Of a DNA stretch of 64,000 bases, positions 22,601 to 33,240 are shown piece by piece. The stretch's first letter is position 1, and each line of letters opens with the position of its first letter. Made by a program: the position numbers and the translations under genes. The notes below the pieces were generated by a model. It was not told where the DNA came from. It saw nothing but the letters and a program-made list of their open reading frames with translations, and did not search any database. This DNA is from Rapana venosa (lineage: Eukaryota; Mollusca; Gastropoda; Neogastropoda; Muricidae): contig CM054162.1 of the NCBI GenBank assembly GCA_028751875.1, positions 8,444,616 through 8,508,615 on the forward strand, written 5' to 3'.

Positions 22601-24021
22601 CACATTCAGCTGTACCCAGTTTCTTAGGGATCGCAATGTAGATGGACTTCTTCATATCTGTCGGAATCTCTCCTGTGTCATATATATTGTTTAGTAGTTT
22701 TGTGACTGCCTTAATTCCCTTTTCATCCAGGGCTATTATCAATTCAGATAGGATATCATCAGGTCCTGGCGTCTTACCACTTTTCATCTTGCTGAGTGCA
22801 TGTCTCACTTCGTCTTCCATGATTATGTGGCCATCTTCGTTGCTAATATGAGGAGGTGGACCTCTGTTGTCGTGGTATAACTCTTCGATGTATTCTGACC
22901 ACCTGTTAAGAATATCTTCTTTTTCCATGAGTATATCTCCATCTCTCGACTTTATACAACCTGCTTTTGCAGATGATTTCTTCCCTGTCACATCTTTTAT
23001 TTTTTCATGCATAAGTTTGCTATCAAAATTTGCATTCATTTCAATTTCCTTGCACTGCATATTGATCCATTCTTCCTTGGCTTCATTACACTTTTTCTTA
23101 ACCAGCTTGGAGTTCTTTATACTTCTTTTCATCTACTTTTGCCTTTCTCCTGTTTTCCATTAGGTTTAAAATCTCTGAGCTCATCCACTTCTTATGTTCC
23201 TTTCTATTTATAACTGGTATATATTCTTTTGCTGCCTCGATGATGCTGTCTTTCATCATCTGCCATTTTTCCTCTGTAGTGGCCATCGAATTTGTTTCCA
23301 ACTTTGATCTTGTATTTTTCTTTGATTTCTTCGTCACTTTGTAGCATGTTCATTTTCAGTTTTGGTGTTCTTTTTGCTTTTGACAACTTTTTCAATTTAA
23401 GTCGCATTTTCCCTGATAACTGGGACATGATCACTTCCACAGTCTGCACCTAACATGGACTTACAAGATGTTATAGAGTTACGGAAGCGTTCTTGAATCA
23501 GAATGTAATCTATTTGATTCCTGGTTCTGTCGTCAGGGCTTTTCCATATCCAGCATCTTCTTGGATGGTTTTCAAACCATGTGTTCATGACAGCCAGCTT
23601 TTGTTCCTTGCACCATTCCGTGAGCCGCTCTCCTCTTTCATTTCTCACTCCTATTCCAAATGGGCCAACTGTGGTTTCATCTTTCCCTTTTCCTACCTTT
23701 GAATTGAGGTCACCCATTATTATTCTGATATCTTGAGACTTCAGTTGCTTCATTGCCTTTTCGATATTTTTCATAAAACTCCTTAATTTCTGCGTCATCT
23801 TTATCAGCTGTTGGTGCATATACTTGTACTATTCCAATGTCGAAAAGGTTACTATCATGACTCTGTCATTTACAGTCCAGAAACCTTTGATGGTCTTTGA
23901 GGTTTCTTGATCTAGAATCATGCCAACTCCTTTCTGGTGTTGATCTCCTCCTGAGTAAAGAATGGTGTAGTTGTCGATGTTATGCAGCCTGCTCCTTTCC
24001 ATCTCACTTCTGAAAGTCCTA
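18337..24021 (-). mobile_element. RTE-class LINE RTE-d, inserted in RTE-c and split by L2-3
   Basis: Minus strand from 24021: endonuclease ('EMRWKGAGC', 'YSGGDQHQKGVGMILDQE', then 'IRIIMGDLNSKVG' and 'GADCGSDHVPV' in 23819-23397), linker, and RT start (23132-22386: 'GKTPGPDDILSELI', 'IPKKLG', 'ETQFGFMADKGTRNAIF', 'LYLCFIDYS'). After L2-3 it continues at 19422 with 'KAFDKVRHSDLFDILAGLYI', 'GVRQGCVFSPDLFN' and 'LRYADDTVLIADS'. The C-terminal domain ('LKFFGHIIRADGLEKLLWSG') runs to 18351. GTCTCTCCATAT occurs at both ends (18327-18338 and 24022-24033), a perfect 12-bp duplication. It is 5'-truncated in the endonuclease and belongs to a different RTE subfamily from a, b and c. Confidence 0.85.
19423..22380 (-). 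mobile_element. L2-like LINE copy L2-3, 2.96 kb, inserted in RTE-d RT
   Basis: The longest L2-like copy in the window. From 22380 it reads endonuclease ('RGGGIAIIYKDTLHPAL', 'FCCLYRPPPN', 'KKLIILGTLNYHFDN'), then 'ELLSDHSAFFF' near 21920. The RT follows with 'SPLLTLLDLSAAF' (20860), 'GVPHG', 'NFYADDSQILSS' (about 20580) and a degraded C-terminal region to about 19500. A CA tract (19563-19660) and the tail 'AGCGCTATATAAATTCCAT' with short (ATT)n complete it. The catalytic aspartate of the endonuclease GDLN box is replaced (GTLN). Many frameshifts. GAGTA flanks it (19418-19422, 22381-22385). Confidence 0.85.
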
Positions 24022-24436
24022 GTCTCTCCATATGGTCATCAGTTTTGCCATTGCTGCTGCTGTTTGTGCCGCTCTTGCTAGGATTTCGGTCTTCGATCCT
24101 TCATTACTTATGATGGCTCCAAGGTACTTGAAATGGTCATTTGTCTCCAGTTCTTTTCAGCTGAGAGTGATCTTGGTGGTGATTGGCTGGGCACTGTTTG
24201 ACATGAGCTTGGTTTTCTCGGCGCTGATTTCCATGCCGTATCGTGAGGATATTTCGTCCAGTTGCTTCACTAGGTTGGCCAGTTCCTCTTCATTTCCTGC
24301 CAGACCGTCAATGTCATCGGCAAACCTGAGGTTGGTTATTGTTTGCCCTCCAATGCTGACTGTGCCTGTGTGGTCTTCCAAGGCGTCAGTCATGATGCGT
24401 TCGAGGAAAATGTTAAACAGTGTCGGCAACAGATGT

Positions 24437-24470
24437 AGCGCTGTATAAATTCCATGTATTATTATTATTA
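24437..24470 (+). mobile_element. Tail element T1, right part
   Basis: Holds 'AGCGCTGTATAAATTCCATG' and a short (ATT)n. It completes the tail interrupted at 17811 by RTE-c. Confidence 0.7.
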
Positions 24471-24720
24471 AAAGACAGATGACTTAGAGGGCAGGTCTAA
24501 GCATAACAACTTGATCTTCCATGGCATGAAGAAAAACCCTAAAGTGACAAATAATGACTGTGAAGGCATCATCAGAGACTTGTTGACTGACACACTGGAC
24601 ATGACACCAGACATAGAATTTGACAGAGTCCACCATGTGAGTGGGAAACCTGACTCTTCGATTATAGCATGTTGCTGCTTTTATAGGGACAAAGTAAAAA
24701 TACTTACAGAAAAAAGTTAA
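24471..24720 (+). pseudogene. LINE-2A ORF1, RNA-binding-like middle domain
   Basis: The frame reads 'DDLEGRSKHNNLIFHGMKK', 'CEGIIRDLLTDTLDM', 'IEFDRVHHVSGKPDSSII' and 'FYRDKVKILTEKS'. The 'RxNNLIFHG' start and 'xFDRxHHxS' box are the hallmarks of L1-type ORF1 (Transposase_22-like) domains. It directly continues the coiled coil at 17480-17620. The region after it (24720-25160) is degenerate with no clear frame. Confidence 0.7.
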
Positions 24721-25179
24721 AAGGTAGCAATGTGTTCATTGTCGAAGACTTCTCCACTGGCATCTGAAATAAGAGGAAACTGACTCCTCACCTGAAAGAA
24801 TCATGCAACAGTGGAAAAAAAATGCTTCATGGTATTTGACTATCCGACATTATCTCGAAAGAAATGACAGACTTGCTGACAACAAATAGGAAATTGGCCA
24901 GCCTAGCCATTTGCACCAATTTTACCTGTGTAGCAAAAACGTTTGACACCTACAGAGAACTTACCTGCCATTCAGGCAAGTGAAAGTGTTGACAGGAACA
25001 GTTGGGGTGAAGTGTTTAGGTTGTCTGATGAACAATGGAGGTTGAACAAATGGTTGACAGTTATGGGGATGAAAGCATGTTGTTTATGAATAGAAGTGCA
25101 TACTCTGATGATAATGTACAAAATGATTAGAGTGCGGGGTCATGTGTAAATAATTAAACTGAATTTGTAAATAAACTAT

Positions 25180-26262
25180 TTTCTTTTCTTTCATGGAATA
25201 TTAATGGTTTGCTTAAAAAAATCAAAGATCATGATTTTGTTTCGTATGTGTGCAGTTTTGATTTGTTTTGTTCAGACATTTGTGGAATATTGTGAGCTAA
25301 ATATATTTACTGGCTTTACAAATGTTTGCAAACCTGCAAGTAAGCTTGCTAAACAAGGAAAGCATTTAGGGGTTTGGCTTGTTTGAAAAAAGATGAGTTC
25401 ATGCCATTTGTAAAAATGATTGAAGTGACATATGTTAATTTCTGTGTATTTCTTATTGATAAACAACTGTTTGGTACTTTGAAAGATGTGCTTTATGTGT
25501 GTGCTTACATTCCACCAAAGGGATCTCCATTTTACGTTCATTTTGATATCGACAATGGGATACAGTTACTGGAAGAATGTCTGATTGATTGTTTACTGAA
25601 GTATGATGCTTATGTTATCTTATGTGGAGACTTGAATTGCAGAACGGCTAATATTGGTCAAAATCACATGGGAAATTCTGTTCTTGACATGCAATGTGAA
25701 AGTCAGGTAAACAGTGCTGCTCACTGTTCACAAGATTCTAAGTTAAATAATTATGGAAAACTGTTATTGAACATGTGTACGACTTTAAGTCGATTTTAAA
25801 TGGTGTATGTGACGGAGATTGTGAGGGTTGCTATACATGCCTATCAGATTCCGGAAGTAGTGTGATTAATTAATTTATATTTTCTAACCAACCATTTTCC
25901 ACATGTGAATTGCTCATATCTGAAGGCATAGACTCTGATCACATGCCTTTTAAGCTTAATGTGAACTTTCCAAACATTAACTTTTGTAATGCTGGTGAAT
26001 CATACAGTACACAAACATTCAAGAAAATGGTCTGGAATAGTGACTATGCTACTGTCTTTAAAGATACTCTATGTTCAGATATAGTTCACGAAAAATTTAT
26101 TACAGCAAGTGATTTGATGGATTTTGACATTAGTGCTGCTTTAGATATGTTTAACTCATTAAGGTTGTGCGGAAGCTTAAGCTTGGGCACTCCTTCCCTT
26201 TACTGTGATGTGCCTAAGGATCGGCAGACTTATGATTTAAAAAACCCACAAAGTGATGTTTA
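25180..26262 (+). pseudogene. LINE-2A endonuclease region
   Basis: Starts with a WNINGL-type motif near 25195 ('FLSWNINGLLKKIKDHDFVS'). It continues with 'DVLYVCAYIPPKGSPFY' (25485), 'DAYVILCGDLNCRTANIG' (about 25605) and 'SEGIDSDHMPFKLNVNF' (about 25920-25970). Asn of WNING, the GDLN aspartate and asparagine, and the SDH pair are present. The N-terminal third carries stops. APE-type endonucleases nick target DNA to prime reverse transcription. Confidence 0.7.
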
Positions 26263-26815
26263 ACTCAGGGGAAAGTACTCTGTCCTGTAGGGTTATAATT
26301 TTTCTAAGCACAGTTGCTTTCCTTGACCATAAGCTTGCCTGGTTTTTGTCTGTTGGCTTATTTTGTTTGACATATCAACAAGTGATATCTTTGGGATTTC
26401 AGGCTATCCAGTGTTATGATTCTTTTAAAAATAAATCTATTGTACAAAAAGTGACATCAGATGGATTCATCCAGCTCCAGGGAACTTTACTTTGGTGAAA
26501 AATCATCAAATTGCTTCTAGGGGACTAGTTGATGAACAGTTCAAGGCATGTAAGATACGCAGCCCTAATTTTCAAAACTTTTTTTTTTCAGCATTCAGTG
26601 ACATATTTTGAAAGTTTGTTTTAAAAAAATACAGTCATCTATTAAAAAACTGTGAAACAATCTCAAAAGTAAACATAATATGCTTTTCATTGATGTATAA
26701 TGTGTATGTCATTATCATGTTGGAAAAGTCTGCTGAATTTTTCAAATATAGCCAAAATCACCCCTCACGACAAAATGGCGACCCATTTCACTGCGACTCC
26801 ATTGAGTTAATGAAT
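26263..26815. mobile_element. Candidate non-autonomous insertion with TTAA ends
   Basis: The LINE-2A coding pattern breaks off near 26262 and resumes near 26816 ('IKECAKCIRKCVSV'). The intervening 550 bases show no LINE similarity. They start with TTAACTCA and end with TGAGTTAA, an inverted 8-mer embedding TTAA at each end, as expected for piggyBac-type targets. Internal inverted similarity is weak. It could instead be an ordinary deletion/insertion scar. Confidence 0.3.
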
Positions 26816-27586
26816 CTATAAAAGAGTGTGCAAAATGTATCAGGAAATGTGTCTCTGTAAATAACCATAAAAGATCAGGTGGATGGTTTGACAATGAATC
26901 TTTTAACAGCAAAGGACATGTGAGAAGGTTATTGAAAAAATATCAACCTACTTTGGACATACAAGTTCGTAATGAATATATAAGAGTTAGACAGGAATCA
27001 AAATATCAGTTGAAAAGAAAAGAGAAAGAGTTTAATGCTTAATTGTTAGATAAACTTGTAAACTCCATACATGATCAAAGAGTATTTTTTTAAAAAAGAA
27101 AAGCCTAAAAATAATATCAGTCTTGACAGCTGGTTTAAAGAAATTTTAAATCATTGCTAGACAAGGAATTAAGCAATAAACAATGGAATTTTAGGATACA
27201 CTATTGAAAGTAACAGTTGTTTTAATTGTTCCCAAAATTAGAGAGGAAGTGCTGTTCCAATAAGAAAACTGAAAGACTACAAGGCTTCTGGGCCTGATGG
27301 TATTGTTAGTGAAGTGCATACAAACTATAACAAACAGATTTTGGGTTTTTCACAAAGCTCTTTTAATGTTTTGTTTGATAATGGTTTATTTGCAGGAGCA
27401 TGGACAGATTCAGTTGTGTTACCACTTTATAAAAAAGGAGATACTAATGATCCCAATAATTATAAAGGCATTTCTCTCCGCAATATAAGTAGTAAAGTGT
27501 TCAGCACATATATTAATCATAGAATACAAGAGTGGCTAAAAGAAAATGATATTACAGGTAATTTTCAAGCTGGATTTAAAAAAGGG

Positions 27587-29396
27587 TCTATCTATCTATC
27601 TATCTATCTATCTGTCCCGTAGTCTGACGACCGTGGGGGCACCCTCAAAGACTCAGCAACCAGTTCCCTCCATTCCTCTCTCTGTTCTGCCTTTCTCAGG
27701 GTTTTGTTGAGTTCTAGGCCTGTCCATTCACTGATGTTATCCTCCCAGCTCTTCCTTGGTCTGCCTCTTCTTCTTCCTCCTTGACAGTGCCTTGAAAAAA
27801 TGTCTTTGTAATTCTTGGGATCTTGGACATGCCCATACCACTTAAGTTTACGCTTTTTCCGATCTTTAAAGAAGGTTCTCATAGGGTCCAATTTTTTGCT
27901 GGATTCTGTTATGCGCGCTTTCGTTGCTTATTTTGGTCTTTGTGGGAGATGCCAAGGAGTCCCCGAAAGCATCTCAATCTCACTGCCTGTACTCTTCTCT
28001 CCAAATCTGCAGTCGGGGTCCATGATTCACAGCATACAGAAATATGGATATGACAAGGAGCGCATTAGTCTGATCTTGGAGATAAGTGAGATATTCTTAT
28101 CTCTCCAGATGGTGTTTAGTTTTGACAAAGCTGTTATTGTCTGTGCAGTCCTGCATACTACTTCTGGCTTGGATCCCTGGTCGATAACAATGGCTCCCAG
28201 GTACTTGAAGCTTTGAATTGTTTCCAGCTTCTGGTCATCAACCCTGATATCATGCTAATGCCGTTGGTGTTATTAGTCATCGTTTGGTCTTCTCTGCACT
28301 GATTTCCATGCCGTATGTTTTGGGGGCCCTTACCCAAGTGTTTCTGTTAGGCTGGCAAGCTTTTTTTCTGATCCTGCTATTCCATCAATGTCATCTGCGA
28401 AGCGGAGGTTTGTGATCGTTCTGCCACCAAGCTGACTGATCCTTCATGAGTTCCAGTGCATCAGCCATGATTCCTCAAGGAAGATTTTGAAAAGAGTGGG
28501 TGAAGTAGACACCCCTGCCTTACTCCAACTGTTGTTCGAAAACCATTCTCCAATTTTGTTGTTGTAGTACACTGCACTGGTGCCTCGCTGTACACTGTTT
28601 GATGACTCTGATCAGGTTGCATTGATGCTGTACAAATTCATGGTTGCCCACAAAGCTGCATGCCACACCCTGTCAAATGCCTTCTTAAAACGAAAAATAC
28701 GTGTAAAGGTCTTGTTGATGTTAAAGGTACCGCTCACATAGTATTCTGAGGTTGAATATCTGTTCTGTTTGTGCGCCCTCCTCTGAAACTGCTTGTTCCT
28801 CAGCAAAGATGGCTCTGCTTGTGGCTTCAGTCTATTTAATATTTTCTGCAGCATGACCCTTTCTTGGGGGACATATGAGGCTGATTGTGCGGTAATTATG
28901 GCATTGTTGTAGATTCCTTTCTTGGGGAGGGGGATGATGAGTGACTGCGTCCATGGTGTTTGGGCCCTTTTCCTGTCTGCCAGATCTTGTTGCAGATTCT
29001 TAGTAGGGCGCTGATCATGGCTTCCCCCCCAGCTTGACCAACTCAGCTGGAATGTTGTCAGCCCCTGCTGACTTCCCCTTTTCAGCGAAACTGACTGCTG
29101 TTTCCACTTTTTCTCGGAGGATAGGGTGACTGTCTTTTCTTTGCTTTTGGGTACATTAAAGGACTTCTGGATCTCCCGCGGTTCTATAGTTATACAGGTC
29201 GGAGCAGTATTCTGTCCATCTGTTCAGAATATCCTGGTCGTCAGTGAGACACTTCCCATTTTTGTCTTGGATTGTTAAACCTTTTCTCTGTTTCGTGCTA
29301 GTCAGGTCTTTCACCAGCTGATATGCTTTCTTGCTATTGTTTTTCTTGATGTTCTCTTCAATGTCTTGGCACTGTTCACCGATCCATTTCTCAAGG
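27587..29396 (-). mobile_element. RTE-class LINE RTE-e, inserted in LINE-2A RT
   Basis: The 3' end is a (TAGA)n tail (TCTA on plus, 27587-27612). The C-terminal frame is 27891-27604: 'RKKRKLKWYGHVQDPKNY', 'GGRRRGRPRKSWEDNISEWT'. Further upstream are 'EISAEK'-type RT remnants near 28310, 'FKKAFDRVWHAALWATM' near 28680, 'LQKILNRLKPQAE' (28850), and the linker ending 'EKWIGEQCQDIEENIKKNN' at about 29390. It is 5'-truncated, of the same broad family as RTE-a, and carries numerous frameshifts. Confidence 0.8.
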
Positions 29397-30124
29397 ATAA
29401 ATCATATGTTTACACTGTTAGCCCTAGTGCAGAAACAATTTTTCCTTAACTGAAAATTATATGTGGCTTTTATTGAAATCGAGAAAGCCTTTGATTCAAT
29501 AAATAGAAGTTGGCTTTGGCCTATTTTATTTAAGAATGGTATAAGTGGTAAATTATATTCGTGTATTAAAGCCATGTATGAACATGTAAAATGTAGAGTT
29601 AGGTGTGGTGCCGCTCTGACCGATGTTATTAACTGCACAGCAGGGTGAATCGGGATGTATGCAGTCCAGTTTTGTTTCCTCTTTTTATAAATGAATGATG
29701 ATAGAAAATTGATGAAGAAGACATGGGCCCCCTATCACTTGCAGTTTATTTGAACTGTTTATTGTTTTACCTGCAGATGACATTTATTTTGTTTCAGAGA
29801 CTGCTATAGGTTTGCAGGTTCAGTGAATAATTTACAGCTTTCCCGCTGCTTGGCACCCTTGAAGGTTAACTTGAAGAAAAGCAACATTTATTGTGTTTAG
29901 GAAAAAGGCGGATTTTGAGTGCTAGGGGGAGTGGGGTTTTTGATAATAATGTAATGCCTGTTGTTAATAGTACAAGTATTTGGGAGGTTTTTTTTTACAA
30001 ATCCCTCAGTTTTGACTCAGCTGTAAGGATCTGGCTAGCAGAGCAAAATATTCTGTATTTTGTGTAATGAAAAACTGTCCACACTTAACAACTCGGTCCA
30101 TAAAACGTTTTTGAGGTATGCTGT

Positions 30125-30328
30125 GCGTTATATTTGAATTTGTAAAAAGTATTAATTGTGTGAATGTGTGTGTTTACATTTGAATTTGTAAAAATCTATT
30201 AATTGTAAACTGGCTGCAATGTGAAAGACTAGATGATTGAAAGCGCTTTGATTTGTTTGGTTGGGTTGGTTTTTTTTGCAAGATATAACGCTGTGTAAAT
30301 TCCATGTGTTATTATTTTTATTATTATG

Positions 30329-30397
<69 letters not shown>
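30125..30397 (+). mobile_element. L2-like 3'-tail element, tail-only copy T2
   Basis: Two 'TTTGAATTTGTAAAAA' blocks, 'CTATTAATTGTAAACTGGC', 'GAAAGCGCTTTGATTTGTTT', 'AACGCTGTGTAAATTCCATG', then (ATT)n to about 30397. No protein-coding part. It splits the LINE-2A C-terminal region. Confidence 0.8.
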
Positions 30398-31259
30398 TGA
30401 CTTTCAAATACAGATTGTTGTACAGTACTGTTCGAGTTGTGGGGGTTGAATAAAGCTGCAATCGTCTGTGAATCTGTACTTATATGGTGAAACTAATAGA
30501 TTTCCAATATACATTAACCTAGCTGTTCAGTGTATAGGCTATTGGCTCAAAACTTTGGAAATGGGGAAATCAAGATTACCTTTCAAAGTGTATGAAATGC
30601 CTATTGGTTAGTATAGTAAGGGCAAGAAAAGTTGGGGAGAGATGTACGTATTAATTTGTTTGCATGAATATGGCTTGGTGATGTGTGGATGAATCAAGTG
30701 TGGGACGTGTAAAGGCATTTATCAGAATTTTCGTCAACGTTTAGTTGACTGCAGTATGCAAGTGGAGTGAAAATGTTCAAAATAGCAACGAGGTTTGATT
30801 TTTATAGATTATTTTGTAGTTCACATGAGATGAAGTTATATTTGATTTCAGATATGGAAGGCATTTGAAAATATGACCACAAGGTTTATGTTGGGTATTC
30901 AACTTTAGGCACTCATCGCTTTCATATAGAGATTGTAATGATAATGATTGATATCCCTTTTGTAATGTGATAAGATGATAGTACATTCAGTCTATGCTGT
31001 CATTTTTAAGGAGTTCAGAGTAATTTATTTCACCTAATATATTTTCGGACAGCCTTGCCATTCAAGTTTAAATATGTTGATGTCCTCTACAAGACATAAG
31101 GGTATTTGGACTGTCTCCTTTCTTACAAAGCCTTCAGCTGATGAGAAATGTAACTCATAGTTCGTTATTATGATTTCATATCGTTAACTTATGTTTGTTT
31201 GATTTTTAATGATTTGTTTTTGTTTTCTCTTTCCTTCTATGGAATGCTAATGGTTAAAC

Positions 31260-31556
31260 ATCCGAATCTCTCTCTCTGCTCTCTTCTCCTCTCTCTCTCT
31301 CATCTCTCTCTCTCTCTCCTCTCTCTCTGTGTATCTGCTCATTTGTCACTGTCCCTGTCACTCTCTCTCTGTCTGGCCTGTCTGTCTCTCTTCTATTTCA
31401 TCGTCTCTCTTCCTCTGTCCCTCTTATATTTGCTGTAATCTCTCATTTCTCTTCGCTCCTTGTCTTCATCTCACTCTCTTTCTCTCGGTCTCTCTGTCTT
31501 TATCTGTCTCTCTTACTCTTTGTCTCTCTCTTTCTCTCTGTCTCTTTCTCTTTAGA
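31260..31556. repeat. (CT)n-rich tract
   Basis: Imperfect CT microsatellite with scattered other bases, immediately before the minisatellite. Confidence 0.9.
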
Positions 31557-33042
31557 GAAGACAGCCATGATGACAATACTTAGGTATTGGAGGAGGGAGG
31601 ATGTGTGACTGGAGAAGACAGCCATGATGACAATACTGAGGTATTGGAGGAGGGAGGATGTGTGACTGGAGAAGACAGCCATGATGACAATGCTTAGGTA
31701 TTGGAGGAGGGAGGATGTGTGTGACTGGAGAAGACAGCCATGATGACAATGCTTAGTATTGGAGGAGGAGGATTGTGACTGGAGAAGACAGACAGCCATG
31801 ATGGACATACTTAGGTATTGGAGGAGGGAGATGTGTGACTGAAGAAGACGACAGCCATGATGACAATACTGAGGTATTGGAGGAGGAGGATGTGTGACTG
31901 GAGAAGACAGACAGCAGATGACAATATTAGGTATTGGAGGAGGGAGGATGGGTGACTGGAGAAGACAGACAGTCTGTGACAAATACTTAGGTATTGGAGG
32001 AGGGAGGATGTGTGATTGAGAAGGAGAGACAGCCATGATGACAATACTTAGGTATTGGAGGAGGAGGATGTGTGACTGAGAGAAGAGAAGACAGCCATGA
32101 TGACAATACTAGGTATTGGAGAGGAGATGTGAGGAGACATCAGATGTGACTAGAAAAGAAGACACCAATATGACAATACTTAGGTATTGGAGGAGGGAGA
32201 TTGTGACTGAAATAGACAGACAGCCTGATGACAATACTGAGGTATTGAGGAGGGAGGATGTTGACTGGAGAAGACAGACGCAATGATGACAATACTTAGG
32301 TATTGGAGGAGGGAGGATGTTGTGACTGAGAAGACAGACAGTTATGTGACAATACTTAGGTATTGGAGGAGGGAGGATGTGTGATTGGAGAAGAGAAGAC
32401 AGCCATGATGACAATACTTAGGTATTGGAGGAGGGAGGATGTGTGACTGAAGAAGAGAAGACAGCCATGATGACAATACTTAGGTATTGGAGGAGGGAGG
32501 ATGTGTGACTGGAGAAGACAGACAGCCATGATGACAATACTTAGGTATTGGAGGAGGGAGGATGTGTGACTGAAGAAGACAGACAGCCATGATGACAATA
32601 CTGAGGTATTGGAGGAGGGAGGATGTGTGACTGAGAAGACAGACAGCCATGATGACAATACTTAGGTATTGGAGGAGGGAGGAGGTGTGACTGGAGAAGA
32701 CAGACATGATGACAATACTTAGGTATTGGAGAGAGGATGTGTGACTGGAGAAGACAGTCAGCACTGATGACAACTCTAGGTATTGGGAGGAGAGGATGTG
32801 TGACTGGAAAAGAGAAGACAGACAGCCATGATGACAATACTTAGGTATTGGAGGAGGGAGGATGTGTGACTGGAGAAGACAGCCAGCCATGGTGACAATA
32901 CTTAGGTATTGGAGGAGGGAGGATGTGTGACTGAAGAAGACAGACAGTCATGGTGACAATACTTAGGTATTGGAAGAGGGAGGATGTGTGACTGGAGAAG
33001 ACAGACAGCCATGATGACAATGCTTAGGTATTGAATGGAAGC
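31557..33042. repeat. 25-unit minisatellite, unit about 56-61 bp
   Basis: Each unit contains 'ACAGCCATGATGACAATAC', then 'TTAGGTATTGGAGGAGGGAG' and 'GATGTGTGACTGGAGAAG'. Counting the GGTATTGG-like box gives 25 units. Unit length varies through gain or loss of GACA and GA steps. Each unit holds an imperfect palindrome, AATACTTAGGTATT. Open minus-strand frames with repeating 'CHHGCLLQSHILPPPIPKY' are translations of the repeat and are not considered genes. Confidence 0.95.
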
Positions 33043-33144
33043 TGTCAGACACAGTCATGAAGATAAAGACTCCTTTAAAAAACAACTTCAATGACGGGAA
33101 CTGATGGAAAACTGCAAAGAAGAGAGGGAAAATAATGGAGACAG

Positions 33145-33165
33145 TTATATATATGGTATATATAG

Positions 33166-33197
<32 letters not shown>

Positions 33198-33207
33198 AAT
33201 ATTTTAT

Positions 33208-33238
<31 letters not shown>

Positions 33239-33240
33239 AC
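33145..33240. repeat. (TA)n microsatellite
   Basis: Alternating TA with short interruptions. Confidence 0.9.

Larger units (their letters stand above)
17812..24430 (-). mobile_element. RTE-class LINE RTE-c, itself split by RTE-d
   Basis: The two parts are 17812-18336 (C-terminal domain and 3' end) and 24032-24430 (RT palm with 'RFADDIDGLAG', 'SSRYGMEISAEKTKLM', 'AQPITTKITLS'). Together they form a 5'-truncated copy of about 0.9 kb of the same family as RTE-a and RTE-b. The 3' end lies at AGATGT (17806-17811) and the 5' end at AGATGT (24431-24436), a 6-bp duplication splitting tail element T1. Confidence 0.75.
16930..31255 (+). mobile_element. LINE-2A: host LINE of a multi-level nest
   Basis: One plus-strand LINE of roughly 5 kb can be traced through four interruptions. 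The pieces are the ORF1 N-terminus (17218-17620), ORF1 middle (24471-24720), endonuclease (25180-26262), linker and RT start (26816-27586), RT core (29397-30124) and C-terminus (30398-31190). The breaks fall inside coding sequence and the reading resumes on the far side: 'NRIDALEQ' to 'DDLEGRSKHNN', 'GFKKG' to 'INHMFTLLALVQKQ', and 'LRYAV' to 'FDFQIQ'. The clade is unresolved; ORF1 resembles L1-like coiled-coil proteins. Many stops and shifts make it dead. Confidence 0.75.
26816..31255 (+). pseudogene. LINE-2A reverse transcriptase and C-terminal domain, three pieces
   Basis: Pieces: 26816-27586 ('RKLKDYKASGPDGIVSE', 'WTDSVVLPLYKKGDTNDPNN', 'NITGNFQ'-like 'DITGNFQAGFKKG'); 29397-30124 ('YVAFIEIEKAFDSINRSWLW', 'LPADDIYFVSETAIGLQVQ', 'LKVNLKKSN'); 30398-31190 ('FDFQIQ', 'FRQRLVDC', 'SHEMKLYLISDMEG', late cysteines degraded). 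The catalytic box reads PADD rather than Y/FADD, with both aspartates kept. Inserts RTE-e and T2 separate the pieces. Confidence 0.7.

Noticed and set aside
31200..31256. Start of a second LINE-2A endonuclease (WNxNG-like)
   Set aside because: Only a few residues resemble the motif and the sequence runs straight into a CT microsatellite.
31500..32890. Proline/His/Cys-rich repeat protein on the minus strand
   Set aside because: The frames are short, overlap in several phases and follow the minisatellite unit with no conserved start.
31557..33042. CRISPR-like array
   Set aside because: Units are tandem without distinct spacers, lengths vary, and the surrounding DNA is eukaryotic. It is a minisatellite.
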